64,000 bases of DNA from Paenibacillus peoriae KCTC 3763 (GCF_000236805.1 NZ_AGFX01000018.1:427811-491810); one strand, 5' to 3'; shown: positions 41,719 to 51,221, numbered from the stretch's first letter. Notes: generated by a model from the letters alone, not told the origin. A program made the numbers and translations.

Positions 41719-42666
41719 ATGATGCAGGAACAGGATATGGGCAAGCGTGCCATGTTCTCGGCATGGATCAGCCTGATTAGCAACATCCTATTAACCGGCA
41801 TTAAAATCATTGCAGGACTCATGTTCAACAGTAAGGTGCTGGTAGCTGACGGTGTGCATAACGCCGGGGATGTGATTGCCTCTGCAACGGCGCTGGGAGC
41901 GATGCGCATATCCAGTCAGCCACCGGATGAGGATCATCCTTATGGTCACGGCAAGGCAGAAGTGATCGGTGCGAGTGTGGTGGCAGTCATCTTGTTCGGG
42001 GCCGGCATATTCATCGGCTATCATTCCATTGCGGCGCTGTTCGAGCCGATGCCGCAGGAGCATATACTGGCATTGGTGGCGGCAGTCATCTCCCTGCTCT
42101 GGAAGCAGTGGCTGTATATTTACACGATTCGTATCGGGAGAGCGGCTAATAGTCAAGGTCTCATTGCGACGGCAAAGGATCATTTGGCTGATGTGTACGC
42201 CTCTGGAGCTGCTGTGCTGGGGATCGGCCTCGGTTTGATTGGTGAGCACTGGAGTATTCCGATTTTATCCTACGGTGATCCGATTGCGGGCTTTGTCGTG
42301 GCATTGCTGGTCCTGAAATTGGCGTGGGAAATGAGCCGTGAGTGCATAGACGTACTTATGGAGAAGGCCATTGCACCTGAGGAAATCGAAAGCTACGCCG
42401 CGGCCGCACTTGGTGTAGCCGAGGTTCAACGTATCGACCGTATCCGTGCCCGTGAACACGGCCAATACATTATTGTGGATATCCGCGCTTCAGTGGATGC
42501 TACTTTGACGATTCAGCAGGGACACGATATTATCCGTCTGATCAAGAGGGCTGTCATGAAGCAGGAACCGAGAGTGTATGAGGTGCTTGTCCATTTGAAT
42601 CCGTGGTATCCGGACGACCTCAAAGCTGAGAACTTGACGCAGAAAGACTCTGGAAATAAGTCTTAA
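41719..42666 (+). CDS. Cation diffusion facilitator (CDF) metal transporter
   Basis: 315 residues, six helices plus a cytoplasmic C-terminal domain (from about 215). The metal-site motifs DGVHNAGDVIAS in helix 2 and DHLADVYAS in helix 5 are visible, as is DEDHPYGHGKAE in the loop before helix 3. This is the FieF/MntE-like group exporting Mn, Zn, Fe or Co. Start ATG 41719 after GGAGGGG; the frame extends to 41689 without a reason to start there. Confidence 0.88.
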   Translation: MMQEQDMGKRAMFSAWISLISNILLTGIKIIAGLMFNSKVLVADGVHNAGDVIASATALGAMRISSQPPDEDHPYGHGKAEVIGASVVAVILFGAGIFIGYHSIAALFEPMPQEHILALVAAVISLLWKQWLYIYTIRIGRAANSQGLIATAKDHLADVYASGAAVLGIGLGLIGEHWSIPILSYGDPIAGFVVALLVLKLAWEMSRECIDVLMEKAIAPEEIESYAAAALGVAEVQRIDRIRAREHGQYIIVDIRASVDATLTIQQGHDIIRLIKRAVMKQEPRVYEVLVHLNPWYPDDLKAENLTQKDSGNKS

Positions 42667-42801
42667 CAGACACGAGCAACGACCACTTGACAGACCTCTC
42701 GGTATGCTTGCACAGGTAGGCTTAATTGACAGCCAACTTGCAGGAAGGGTATGCTTTTAAAAGTCGAACGATGATGAATAAAAGCGAGGTTACCGGATAA
42801 T

Positions 42802-43815
42802 ATGAGGAAATTTTTAAAATGGCTAGGCATTTCTGTCGCTGCGGTAGTTCTTATAGTGGGTGGATATTATGCTTACTCTATATATCATTTTACGAATCAA
42901 ATTTCGGTCGCTTCCGGACAGGATTCAAAATTCAAACCGCAAACAGAAAGCCAAGCCAATGTGCAACCTGTAGATGTGTCGCTCCCACCGGAGTGGGATG
43001 GAACAGAGAGAGTAAATATATTGCTGCTGGGTGGCGATTCACGTGGGGAGGATTCAGGGCGCTCTGACTCCGTGATGGTCGCTTCTGTTGATCCAGTCAC
43101 GAAGAAGGCTACGCTGATGTCGATTTTGCGTGATACGTACGTCGATATCCCGGGTCACGGGAAAAGCCGATTGAATGCTGCCTTTTCATACGGTGGTCCA
43201 GATCTGACCAGACAGACCGTAAGCAACCTGCTGGGCATACCAATTCAATACTATGTGTACACTGATTTTAACGGCTTTATTGCGCTGGTTGATGCTGTGG
43301 GTGGTATTGATCTGGATGTTGAAAAAGACATGCACTATACGTCCAAAGCGGATAAACACCAGTTCGATATTGATCTGAAAAAGGGAATGCAGCACATGGA
43401 CGGCAAAACAGCCCTGCAATATGTTCGCTTCCGTCACGATGCAACTTCCGACTTTACGCGGACCGAACGGCAGCGTAAATTTATAACCGAGCTGGGCGGC
43501 AAAATTCAGTCGACCTCGTCGTTGATTAAGCTACCGAGTATTTTAAATAGCATTTCTCCTTATATTGAAACGAATCTGAGTACTACGGAAATGCTGCAAC
43601 TGGCTTCATTAGGCTTTAATATCGACGCAAAAACGATAGCCAAACAGCAAATCCCACCCAATGAACTGGTGCGTGGAGAAACAATCAAGGGGGCGCAGGT
43701 ACTAGGGGTGGACGAAAGCAAGCTCAAGCGATTCATACAAAATCTTTTTGAACAGGAAAATAAGCCTGCGGCCACGCCGACAGATTCTGTCACCACGAAA
43801 AATGATACTCCATAA
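42802..43815 (+). CDS. LytR-CpsA-Psr (LCP) family cell-wall ligase
   Basis: 337 residues. One N-terminal helix (about 7-27), then the extracellular LCP domain: NILLLGGDSRGEDSGRSDSVM, SILRDTYVDIPG, RLNAAFSYGG, and ALQYVRFRHD with catalytic-site Arg and Asp. It transfers teichoic acid or other anionic polymers from lipid carriers to peptidoglycan. ATG 42802; the upstream SD is weak (GCGAGG). Followed by its own terminator. Confidence 0.9.
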   Translation: MRKFLKWLGISVAAVVLIVGGYYAYSIYHFTNQISVASGQDSKFKPQTESQANVQPVDVSLPPEWDGTERVNILLLGGDSRGEDSGRSDSVMVASVDPVTKKATLMSILRDTYVDIPGHGKSRLNAAFSYGGPDLTRQTVSNLLGIPIQYYVYTDFNGFIALVDAVGGIDLDVEKDMHYTSKADKHQFDIDLKKGMQHMDGKTALQYVRFRHDATSDFTRTERQRKFITELGGKIQSTSSLIKLPSILNSISPYIETNLSTTEMLQLASLGFNIDAKTIAKQQIPPNELVRGETIKGAQVLGVDESKLKRFIQNLFEQENKPAATPTDSVTTKNDTP

Positions 43816-43821
43816 CCATCC

Positions 43822-43870
43822 AAAGCAAACGAGGTTCGTACGCGTCGTACAACTTTGTTTGCTTTTGTGT
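43822..43870 (+). terminator. Terminator after the LCP gene
   Basis: AAAGCAAAC / GTTTGCTTT (43822-43830 with 43857-43865), inner GTACG/CGTAC, then TTG-TTT. Confidence 0.75.
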
Positions 43871-43990
43871 TTATTGAGGTCAGGATTTTGCAAAACCCTC
43901 AGGTATAAACTTGTATATTTTGTTGCAAAGATATATCTTAACTATTAAGAAAATAGAACACTTATTTGCCTAAGAGAAGGAGAATGTCAT

Positions 43991-45154
43991 GTGGAAACGA
44001 CTCCGGCATGGAAAGACCGATTCAAAAAGTTCTTTCTGAACAACAAGTTTGTGTTATTCCTGCTGGTATTGCTGCTAATCGGCTTGAATATCCTGGTGCT
44101 CACCAAAATTTCATACATTTTTACCCCTGTCATGGTGTTGCTGAAAACGATCATTCTTCCCGTCATTTTGTCTGGCGTGCTGTACTATCTGTTCAATCCA
44201 TTGATTGATATACTGGAGCGCAATAAAGTAAAGCGAATTTACTCCATTATTGTGCTGTATTTGCTCATCATAGGGATTATTGCTGTTGTGATTACATCGG
44301 TGATACCTGTGATCCGTGATCAAATACAGGGCCTTATTCAAAATGTGCCTGCATATAGCCAGCAAGTACAAGTGCAGTTTGAGAAATTAATTGGCAGTGA
44401 CTTTGTGAACCAGTTCCTGAACACGGTTCAAATAAATCCGTCTGAACTGGCCTCAAAAGCTTCTGAAAAGTTGTCCGCCTTCATTAATAATGCTTGGACA
44501 GGTGTAGGCAGCTTTGTAGGAGTAGTCACGGAAACCGTGCTTGCGATTGCTACGGTTCCATTTATTTTGTTCTACTTGCTGAAGGATGGGCGCAAGCTGC
44601 CACAGTCAATCCTGAAGATGTTTCCGCCTATGTTTCGTAAAGAGACAGATCGTATTATGACCGAAATGAACCATCAGGTCAGCTCGTATATTCGTGGACA
44701 AATTATTGTCAGCTTCTGTATTGGGGTGCTGCTGTATATTGGTTATCTGATTATTGGGCTGGACTACTCTTTGACGCTTGCAGTCATTGCATCTTTTACG
44801 AGTGTTGTTCCATACTTGGGGCCTGTCATTGCCATTACGCCTGCATTAATTGTAGCTCTGGTCACCTCTCCGTTTATGCTGTTCAAGATGGTTATCGTGT
44901 GGACGATTGTTCAGCTCATTGAAGGTAAATTTATTTCTCCACAAATTATGGGCAAATCTCTTCGAGTACATCCGATCACGATCATCTTTGTTATTTTGAC
45001 AGCAGGCAACTTGTTTGGCATAGTAGGGATCATTCTGGCGGTTCCAGGCTATGCGGTCTTGAAAGTAATCGTTACACATCTGTTTAGTTTCTTTAAAAAG
45101 CGCTCGCATCTGTATGAAGCAGATCAAGTGAAGGCGAGTCTCTACGAAAAATAA
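43991..45154 (+). CDS. AI-2E-family (YueF/PerM-like) transporter
   Basis: 387 residues with about seven to eight helices. It has the PerM-family region ([14 protein letters not shown]) before the central amphipathic segment and [18 protein letters not shown] plus [14 protein letters not shown] at the end. Members export small molecules or Na+/Li+, and a few export the AI-2 signal; the substrate is unknown here. GTG start 43991 behind AAGGAGAATG. Confidence 0.85.
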   Translation: METTPAWKDRFKKFFLNNKFVLFLLVLLLIGLNILVLTKISYIFTPVMVLLKTIILPVILSGVLYYLFNPLIDILERNKVKRIYSIIVLYLLIIGIIAVVITSVIPVIRDQIQGLIQNVPAYSQQVQVQFEKLIGSDFVNQFLNTVQINPSELASKASEKLSAFINNAWTGVGSFVGVVTETVLAIATVPFILFYLLKDGRKLPQSILKMFPPMFRKETDRIMTEMNHQVSSYIRGQIIVSFCIGVLLYIGYLIIGLDYSLTLAVIASFTSVVPYLGPVIAITPALIVALVTSPFMLFKMVIVWTIVQLIEGKFISPQIMGKSLRVHPITIIFVILTAGNLFGIVGIILAVPGYAVLKVIVTHLFSFFKKRSHLYEADQVKASLYEK

Positions 45155-45284
45155 ATATTTCCAGTTTTTAGTCTGAAATATATTTTGCAGTATAAAATCG
45201 ATGTTGACCCCTCTTGGGTAACTGTGGCTTCGCGTGCTATAATTAATGCCTATTCTTATTCCACAATAGAAAGGTCAGACTTTT

Positions 45285-46304
45285 ATGATAAAACTCAGCA
45301 TTCTTGACCAATCTCCGGTATCGGAAGGCATGACGCATGCGCAAGCATTACAACAGACCGCTGAGCTTGCTATAGAGGCGGAGCGCTTGGGTTATCATCG
45401 CTTTTGGGTGTCAGAGCATCATGCTGCCTCTAATCTTGCTGGCTCCAGCCCGGAGGTATTAATCTCGCATCTGGCCGCTCGTACCCGGACGATTCGAGTG
45501 GGATCTGGCGGTGTGATGCTGCCGCATTACAGCGCTTATAAAGTAGCGGAAAATTTTCGGGTACTGGAGGGCCTGTATCCGGGACGCATTGATTTGGGCC
45601 TGGGACGAGCACCGGGAGGTATGCCGATTGCTACCAGGGCCCTGCAAGAAGGAAAAATGAGGGGCGGCGTTGATCTGTACCCTGAGCAGCTGGACGATCT
45701 GTTAGCCTATTTGCATGACAGCACAGGCAACCAGCATCGCTTCGGCTCTCTACAAGCGATGCCAATCGTAGAGGCAGCACCGGAAATGTGGCTGCTTGGC
45801 TCCAGCGGTGATAGTGCGGGTCTGGCCGCCGAGCGTGGCGTGGGCTTTGCATTTGCCCAGTTTATTAACGGGGAAGGCGGTACAGAAGCTATGAAGGGGT
45901 ATCAGAAGAGCTTCCAGCCTTCCCGGCATAGTGACCAGCCGCGTTCACTTGTCGCTATATTTGCGATCTGTGCGGATACCGAAGAAGAAGCAAACCGCTT
46001 GGCCTCCAGCATGGACTTGTCTCTGGTGCTGCTGGAGCAGGGCATGCGCTCCGCTGGAACACCTTCCGTCGAAAAGGCCTTGGCGTATCCGTATACGCCA
46101 TATGACCGGATGCGCATCCGCGAGAATCGCAAGCGTATGGTGGTGGGTTCGCCCGAGCAGGTAAAGCGTCAGATTGAGCAACTATGCAAGGACTATCATG
46201 CACAAGAGGTCATGGTCGCGAGCATCATTCACGACTTTGACGCCAAGATGAAATCGATACGTCTTATGGCTGAAGCATTTGGGCTGTCTTCTGTACGTTC
46301 TTAA
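45285..46304 (+). CDS. Luciferase-like flavin-dependent monooxygenase (MsnO8/LLM class)
   Basis: 339 residues. LSILDQSPVSEGMTHAQAL opens the protein and RFWVSEHHAASNLAGSSPEV, GRIDLGLGRAPGG and LLGSSGDSAGLAAERGVGFAFA follow. These are characteristic of the LLM class with the MsnO8-type N-terminus. It should use FMNH2 and O2 on an unknown substrate. ATG 45285; monocistronic with a terminator. Confidence 0.88.
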   Translation: MIKLSILDQSPVSEGMTHAQALQQTAELAIEAERLGYHRFWVSEHHAASNLAGSSPEVLISHLAARTRTIRVGSGGVMLPHYSAYKVAENFRVLEGLYPGRIDLGLGRAPGGMPIATRALQEGKMRGGVDLYPEQLDDLLAYLHDSTGNQHRFGSLQAMPIVEAAPEMWLLGSSGDSAGLAAERGVGFAFAQFINGEGGTEAMKGYQKSFQPSRHSDQPRSLVAIFAICADTEEEANRLASSMDLSLVLLEQGMRSAGTPSVEKALAYPYTPYDRMRIRENRKRMVVGSPEQVKRQIEQLCKDYHAQEVMVASIIHDFDAKMKSIRLMAEAFGLSSVRS

Positions 46305-46333
46305 TGCGATTGGCGGGAGCCAGAAAGAACTGG

Positions 46334-46380
46334 GACTGTCTCATCAGTAGTGTGTAAACTACGATGAGGCAGTCTTTTTT
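46334..46380 (+). terminator. Rho-independent terminator
   Basis: GACTGTCTCATC / GATGAGGCAGTC (46334-46345 with 46363-46374, one G-U pair), with an inner stem, then TTTTTT. Confidence 0.85.
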
Positions 46381-46402
46381 CTTGTTCCTAACAGGCTTAA
46401 GC

Positions 46403-46606
46403 TTATGAACTCTTTTTCCTGATTAAAAACACCAGAGAATACAATATACCGAAAATAAGGCTTACCAGAAATGAGGTTGATAATGCACTAAAGATAAAAT
46501 CAGGCGCAGGCAAAGTAAAGAACTGAGTCACACCATTCAAATCATATACAATACAATTTATTTCAGGAAAGTGGAAGAAAACGGATGAAATATCTGCATG
46601 AGGCAT
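46403..46606 (-). CDS. Possible small membrane protein
   Basis: 67 residues with one helix near the C-terminus (about 40-62, FLVSLIFGILYSLVFLI) and a basic end. AAAGG directly abuts the ATG, which is too close for a normal SD, so start and reality are uncertain. No family recognised. Confidence 0.35.
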   Translation of the reverse strand: MPHADISSVFFHFPEINCIVYDLNGVTQFFTLPAPDFIFSALSTSFLVSLIFGILYSLVFLIRKKSS

Positions 46607-46698
46607 CCTTTCTTGATCTTTACTGGTGATGCAATCCGGGATTTAAGGACATATTTGATGATCTGAATCGTATGCTAAAGGGAATATGTCAGTTAATA

Positions 46699-46717
46699 CT
46701 TGATAATGATTATCAAT
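46699..46717 (+). promoter_or_regulatory. Fur box before the siderophore ATPase gene
   Basis: TGATAATGATTATCA (46701-46715) is a perfect 7-1-7 Fur palindrome, flanked by AT-rich sequence and lying about 95 nt before the ATG. Confidence 0.85.
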
Positions 46718-46810
46718 ATCTTTATTATATAAAGATAGAATGAATTTTTGATGAATGTCGTGCGTTAAGCCCGTGACTATATATTGGATAAGGGAAAGGA
46801 ATGATTCCAA

Positions 46811-47704
46811 ATGTTTCGTCTGAAAACGGCAAATCTGGATATTGCTTATGAAGATCGGTTGATTGTAGAAGATCTGAACGTGGAAATACCGCAAGGGAAA
46901 ATTACCGCATTGGTGGGCGCGAATGGCTCCGGCAAGTCCACTATTCTGAAAACGATGGCTCGCATCATGAATCCTAAAGGCGGTAGTGTTCTGCTTGACG
47001 GTAAATCCATTCATAAGCAATCCACCCGGGAGGTGGCTAAGCAGTTGGCTATTTTGCCGCAAAATCCGACTGCACCGGAAGGATTGACCGTGACGGAACT
47101 GGTATCTTACGGACGTTTTCCCTATCAAAAAGGCTTTGGCTCCATGAAAGCCGAAGACCGCAAAATGGTAGAGTGGGCGATTCAGGTAACAGGAATGAGC
47201 GAGTTCCACGACCGCCCGATTGATCAGCTTTCTGGTGGTCAGCGTCAGCGTGCATGGATTGCTATGGCACTCGCGCAGGATACGGATATTTTATTTCTCG
47301 ATGAGCCGACTACATTTTTAGATATGGCGCATCAACTGGAAGTGCTGCATTTGCTAGAGTATTTGAATACTTCGGCAGAACGCACCATTGTAATGGTTGT
47401 GCATGATTTGAACCATGCGGCCCGGTATGCTCAACATATGATCGCGATCAAAAAAGGAAAGGCCGAGGCGGTAGGAGCTCCAACCGAGGTTATGTCACCG
47501 GATGTGCTGCGTGCGGTATTTGGCATTGAAGCGGATATCGTAACAGACCCCCGTACGGGTGTACCGCTCTGTCTTCCGTATGCTCTGGCTGGACAGCCAA
47601 CGGTGAGCCAAGCTGTGAAGGACATGAATTTGGAAGAGGAGCAGTTGGCGGGTTCTGTTGGAGAGCGACGTGAAGCTAGACCACAAGTTGCAGCAAGAGG
47701 CTAA
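46811..47704 (+). CDS. Iron-siderophore ABC transporter ATP-binding protein
   Basis: 297 residues. Walker A GANGSGKST, Q-loop ILPQNPTAPEGLTV, signature LSGGQRQRAW, Walker B ILFLDEPTTFLDMAHQ, and the H-loop in VVHDLNHAARYA mark a FecE/FepC-type ATPase. The last 40 residues are a polar extension. It powers ferric-siderophore import as the partner of permeases located elsewhere. The Fur box upstream predicts induction under iron limitation. ATG 46811 has AAGGGAAAGGAAT before it. Followed by an FhuF-like reductase. Confidence 0.9.
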   Translation: MFRLKTANLDIAYEDRLIVEDLNVEIPQGKITALVGANGSGKSTILKTMARIMNPKGGSVLLDGKSIHKQSTREVAKQLAILPQNPTAPEGLTVTELVSYGRFPYQKGFGSMKAEDRKMVEWAIQVTGMSEFHDRPIDQLSGGQRQRAWIAMALAQDTDILFLDEPTTFLDMAHQLEVLHLLEYLNTSAERTIVMVVHDLNHAARYAQHMIAIKKGKAEAVGAPTEVMSPDVLRAVFGIEADIVTDPRTGVPLCLPYALAGQPTVSQAVKDMNLEEEQLAGSVGERREARPQVAARG

Positions 47705-47716
47705 AGGGGACACAAG

Positions 47717-48520
47717 ATGAGACCACTGGATTACGATCAACTGGAGCAATTGGCGAATATAGTGACAGACACACCGGCGGATGCAGTGTATTCCGGGTTA
47801 GTGGCAGAATGGCTTGAACCGAAAAAGGCTCGTTCAGTATTGGAGTATTATGGTGAGCTTCTGCAAGCTGAAGACCGTTTGACTGCAGCTGTGTATTTGG
47901 TGAACCAGTTGCGTGGTCTTGTATTTGCCCAGCATTTTATGGTGTCCTTGTGTGAACGTAAGCTGGATCTGTCCATTTCCAATCTCAGAATCCATATTTG
48001 TTGTGAAGGAAACTTCCCTTCTATTAGCCTGCAGGTCATCGACCCAACAGAGCTGGATAATGCGCGACAGGATGGAGAGAAATGTTCATCCGAACAAGCG
48101 CAACAAGCGCTTCGTGGCTTTTACAGCTTGCAGCTGCGGCCCATACTGGAGGCATTGGCTGCGGCAGGAGGCGTATCCATGGGACAGATGTGGGGACAGT
48201 TTCCGTTGACTTTGTTGTATTTTAAGGACAGAGTACGGCCCATGTTGACCGATCCACAGGATGTGAAGCGTTTTGAACAAGATTTTGATTATGTGATGCG
48301 GGAGCTGGAGGGAGAGGTATTCGGGCGTAAAAGAAACCCGTTTACCGTTCGTCTCGTTGAACTGGACAATCCTTACCGTCCCGGTGAAAATACCTATATG
48401 AAACCATCCTGCTGCCAATATTACAAGACAGGTGGAGGCCAGCGGTATTGTTATGCTTGTCCAAGGATGTCGGCTTCGGAGCGTGAAGAGCGTAGACGTG
48501 AAGTGCTGGCATCACGGTAA
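47717..48520 (+). CDS. FhuF-like ferric-siderophore reductase
   Basis: 267 residues. The C-terminal CC-x13-C-x2-C pattern (KPSCCQYYKTGGG then QRYCYACP) is the [2Fe-2S] site of FhuF-type siderophore reductases. The rest is the variable FhuF/IucA-C-like domain. It should release iron from siderophores in the cytoplasm by reduction. ATG 47717 lies 12 nt after the ATPase stop, so both share the Fur-controlled transcript. Confidence 0.8.
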   Translation: MRPLDYDQLEQLANIVTDTPADAVYSGLVAEWLEPKKARSVLEYYGELLQAEDRLTAAVYLVNQLRGLVFAQHFMVSLCERKLDLSISNLRIHICCEGNFPSISLQVIDPTELDNARQDGEKCSSEQAQQALRGFYSLQLRPILEALAAAGGVSMGQMWGQFPLTLLYFKDRVRPMLTDPQDVKRFEQDFDYVMRELEGEVFGRKRNPFTVRLVELDNPYRPGENTYMKPSCCQYYKTGGGQRYCYACPRMSASEREERRREVLASR

Positions 48521-48612
48521 GCCCTATGAGGATAGGATGTTGGCATGTCCATATCGTTTTGGGTAGAATAGGTTATGAAACCTAAATCACACGATACGAA
48601 GGAGGATGCTGT

Positions 48613-49089
48613 ATGTCTGTCTATTCACATCATGCCGTCACACCAGCGAATCAGGAGGTTCCTTTGGACACCTACACCGGCAAGGTGCTGGTTATTGCGA
48701 ATACTGCCAGCCAATGCGGACTTACTCCGCAATATGGGGAGCTGCAAAAGCTTTATGACGAATATAAGGATCGGGGCTTGGTTGTATTAGGCTTCCCTTG
48801 TAACCAATTTGGCGGCCAGGAGCCGGGCAGCAGCGAGGAAGCGGCTGAATTTTGCCAACTGAATTACGGAGTTACGTTTCCGGTATTCGCCAAAGTGGAT
48901 GTCAACGGTCCAGATATAGCGCCTCTGTTTGAATATTTGAAGAAGCAGCAGCCTGGAGAGCAGGGAGATGGTACGATTCAATGGAATTTCACGAAATTCA
49001 TTGTGAATCGTGAGGGTGTGCCTGTAGCCCGTTTTGAGCCCAAGGAATCACCAGAGGCCATGAAGACGACCATTGAGCAATTGCTATAA
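48613..49089 (+). CDS. Glutathione-peroxidase-family thiol peroxidase
   Basis: 158 residues. The Cys version of the family: catalytic Cys 35 in NTASQCGLTPQY, Gln in LGFPCNQFGGQEPG, and the Trp/Asn pair in IQWNFTKF. A second Cys (LGFPC) and one near residue 77 (EFCQL) may resolve. Bacilli lack glutathione, so it probably uses thioredoxin or bacillithiol to reduce peroxides. ATG 48613 after GAAGGAGG. Ends at a terminator. Confidence 0.9.
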   Translation: MSVYSHHAVTPANQEVPLDTYTGKVLVIANTASQCGLTPQYGELQKLYDEYKDRGLVVLGFPCNQFGGQEPGSSEEAAEFCQLNYGVTFPVFAKVDVNGPDIAPLFEYLKKQQPGEQGDGTIQWNFTKFIVNREGVPVARFEPKESPEAMKTTIEQLL

Positions 49090-49122
49090 TAGCTTTGCTT
49101 CAACTCCAAGTATAAGTTTATA

Positions 49123-49168
49123 AAGGTTCGGTTTCCGGCATTTCTCCGGGAAACGGGCCTTTTTTTGC
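49123..49168 (+). terminator. Terminator after the peroxidase
   Basis: Imperfect stem AGGTTCGGTTTCCGG / CCGGGAAACGGGCCT with a seven-T tract. Confidence 0.75.
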
Positions 49169-49345
49169 TGTCTGTATATCACATTCGCTGGATGGTCGCT
49201 ACATCTTTTAAGAGTCTGTTTTAAGGGCATAATCAGGGTCATACAGGGAAAACTACATGAAGCAAAGAGGCGTATCATCAAATGACAGGTTCTGTCTATC
49301 CTTGTTTTTTAATTGTGGACAAATTGTGAATATCATATAAAGCTA

Positions 49346-49374
49346 TTGTAATGTGAAAAACATCACATTATAAT
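49346..49374 (+). promoter_or_regulatory. Promoter of the NADH oxidase gene
   Basis: TTGTAA (49346-49351), 17 nt, TATAAT (49369-49374), predicted start near 49381. The spacer is filled by the first GTGA-N6-TCAC site. Confidence 0.7.
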
Positions 49375-49433
49375 AAGTACATGAAGTGAAAAAAATCACA
49401 AAAGGCAAGCTGGTAACGTGAAACAATTCACAA
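49352..49433 (+). promoter_or_regulatory. Three tandem FNR/Rex-type operators (GTGA-N6-TCAC)
   Basis: Sites are centred at about 49359.5 (TGTGA-N6-TCACA), 49392.5 (AGTGA-N6-TCACA) and 49424.5 (CGTGA-N6-TCACA). Centre spacing is 33 and 32 bp, about three helical turns. The first lies between -35 and -10 and the others downstream of the start, which fits repression. The third also matches the Rex half-sites GTGAA-N4-TTCAC. Confidence 0.65.
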
Positions 49434-49474
49434 TAATTATACAATTATGCCCACACACCAAGGAGGAATTCAAC

Positions 49475-50836
49475 ATGAAAGTAGCAGTTATCGGATGTAC
49501 ACACGCAGGCACGGCAGCAATCGTCAACACAGCCAAATGTTATCCAGATGCCGAAATCACCGTTTACGAGCGCAATGATAATATTTCGTTTTTATCTTGT
49601 GGTATTGCACTGTATGTAGGTGGTGTCGTCAAGGATCCGCACGGATTGTTTTATTCATCACCGGATCAGCTGGCTGACATGGGTGTAGTGACCAAGATGC
49701 TTCATGAGGTGACGAGTGTAGATACAGCCGGCAAAACGCTGCGCGCACGTAATCTCCAAACAGGTGAAGAATTTACGGACACATTTGATAAATTGATTGT
49801 AACGACTGGCTCTTGGCCTATTATTCCGAAGCTGGAAGGCATTGAGCTTGATCATATTTTGCTCTGCAAAAACTATAATCATTCAAACGAAATCATTGAG
49901 AAAGCCAAGCACGTACAGAACATCACAGTTGTCGGAGCCGGATACATCGGTGTTGAGCTGGTAGAAGCTTTCCAAATGAACGGTAAAAACGTAACGCTGA
50001 TCGACAGCGCTGATCGTATATTGAATAAGTATTTGGATCATGAGTACACAGACCGGATCGAAAACTCTCTGAAAGAACACGGCATCAAGCTGGTGCTGGG
50101 TGAAACCGTGAGTCGGTTTGAGGGGACGAATGGCAAGGTGAGCAAAGTCGTGACCTCCCAAGGAGAATACGAAACAGAGCTTGTTATACTTTGCATCGGC
50201 TTCCGTCCTCAAACAGACTTGCTCAAAGGTCAGGTGGATATGCTGCCGAGCGGTGCAATCATCGTGGACAACTATATGCAAACTAGCTGCCCGGACGTGT
50301 TTGCAGCAGGCGACAGCTGTGCAATTCGCTACAATCCGACAGGCAAAGCAGCTTATATTCCATTGGCGACGAACGCAGTTCGAATGGGTACGCTGGTAGC
50401 ACGTAATCTGGTACAGCCGACAATTGCCTACATGGGAACCCAAGGAACCTCGGGGATTAAAATATATGAAGACAATATTGCAGGAACAGGTTTGACGGAA
50501 GCAGCGGCAGTAGACGAAGGAAAGAGTGTCGAGGCCGTAACCATTGAGGACAGCTATCGCCCTGAATTTATGCCAACCTCTGAAAAGGTGCTGCTGAAAG
50601 TTGTATATGAGCGGGAGACACGAAGAATTGTTGGGGCTCAAATTATGTCGAAGGTGGATTTGACACAATCCATTAATACGCTATCTGTGGCCATTCAGAA
50701 TCATATGACCATTGACCAATTGGCCTTTGTTGATTTCTTCTTCCAACCACATTACAACAAGCCTTGGAATTTCCTGAATGCAGCCGGATTGCAAGCATTG
50801 CCTTCGCTAGCTGAACGAAAACCAGTTACCGTATAA
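49475..50836 (+). CDS. nox: NADH oxidase / CoA-disulfide-reductase-type flavoprotein
   Basis: 453 residues. FAD site VAVIGCTHAGTAA, redox Cys 42 in SFLSCGIALYVGG, NADH site VVGAGYIGVELVEAF, and the second FAD segment DVFAAGDS. Cys 42 is the conserved cysteine of the water-forming Nox and peroxidase group. It removes O2 with NADH and so recycles NAD+. Start ATG 49475 after AAGGAGG; the longer frame to 49418 would begin inside an operator. Confidence 0.88.
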   Translation: MKVAVIGCTHAGTAAIVNTAKCYPDAEITVYERNDNISFLSCGIALYVGGVVKDPHGLFYSSPDQLADMGVVTKMLHEVTSVDTAGKTLRARNLQTGEEFTDTFDKLIVTTGSWPIIPKLEGIELDHILLCKNYNHSNEIIEKAKHVQNITVVGAGYIGVELVEAFQMNGKNVTLIDSADRILNKYLDHEYTDRIENSLKEHGIKLVLGETVSRFEGTNGKVSKVVTSQGEYETELVILCIGFRPQTDLLKGQVDMLPSGAIIVDNYMQTSCPDVFAAGDSCAIRYNPTGKAAYIPLATNAVRMGTLVARNLVQPTIAYMGTQGTSGIKIYEDNIAGTGLTEAAAVDEGKSVEAVTIEDSYRPEFMPTSEKVLLKVVYERETRRIVGAQIMSKVDLTQSINTLSVAIQNHMTIDQLAFVDFFFQPHYNKPWNFLNAAGLQALPSLAERKPVTV

Positions 50837-50942
50837 TTTGATTTGTCTGTGACATTGTTCATAAGTTTGTCAACAATCTGCGACGTGTGAACGAATCCTT
50901 ATAGTACAATATAGAGAGCATAAGGATTAGGGGGAGTAGATA

Positions 50943-51044
50943 ATGGGTTTGTTTTATATCCTTTTTCTTGTAGTTGTCGCAGCAATCGGTCTCGGCGGAG
51001 TTCTTTGGTTCTTGAGAGCAGTTGAAAAGGAAGAATATAATTAA
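50943..51044 (+). CDS. 33-residue single-helix membrane protein
   Basis: ATG 50943 follows AGGGGGAG at 10 nt. One helix (about residues 3-24) is followed by WFLRAVEKEEYN. Size and the helix-then-W-x-x-x-AV-acidic end recall the small CcoS or CydX-like oxidase accessory proteins, but there is no clear signature. It stands between the NADH oxidase and formate/nitrite channel genes with its own terminator, so a respiratory role is a context guess only. Confidence 0.5.
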   Translation: MGLFYILFLVVVAAIGLGGVLWFLRAVEKEEYN

Positions 51045-51086
51045 TTATAAGTGCTTAGTGATGCGGTAGAGGCATTTAATACACGA

Positions 51087-51118
51087 AAAACAGTCCTTGA
51101 TTCAAGGGCTGTTTTTTT
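51087..51118 (+). terminator. Rho-independent terminator
   Basis: AAACAGTCCTTGA and TCAAGGGCTGTTT form a hairpin, followed by Ts. Confidence 0.75.
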
Positions 51119-51129
51119 AATAATTACAA

Positions 51130-51173
51130 AAGTGATTTTTTTCACAAACTTAATTACTGATTTTAAATAAAAT
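51130..51173 (+). promoter_or_regulatory. FNR-type activated promoter of the formate/nitrite channel gene
   Basis: GTGA-N6-TCAC at 51132-51145 (centre 51138.5), then a -10 TAAAAT at 51168-51173 giving a start near 51180. The site is therefore at -41.5, the classical class II activator position. There is no good -35, as expected for an activated promoter. Confidence 0.65.
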
Positions 51174-51221
51174 ATGAAAGAAGAATATAAGAGTAAAAAG
51201 ATGTTAAAGGAGCGGGAGTAT

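Noticed and set aside
49418-49474. N-terminal extension of the NADH oxidase
   Set aside because: It begins inside the third operator and would place extra residues before the FAD-binding strand.
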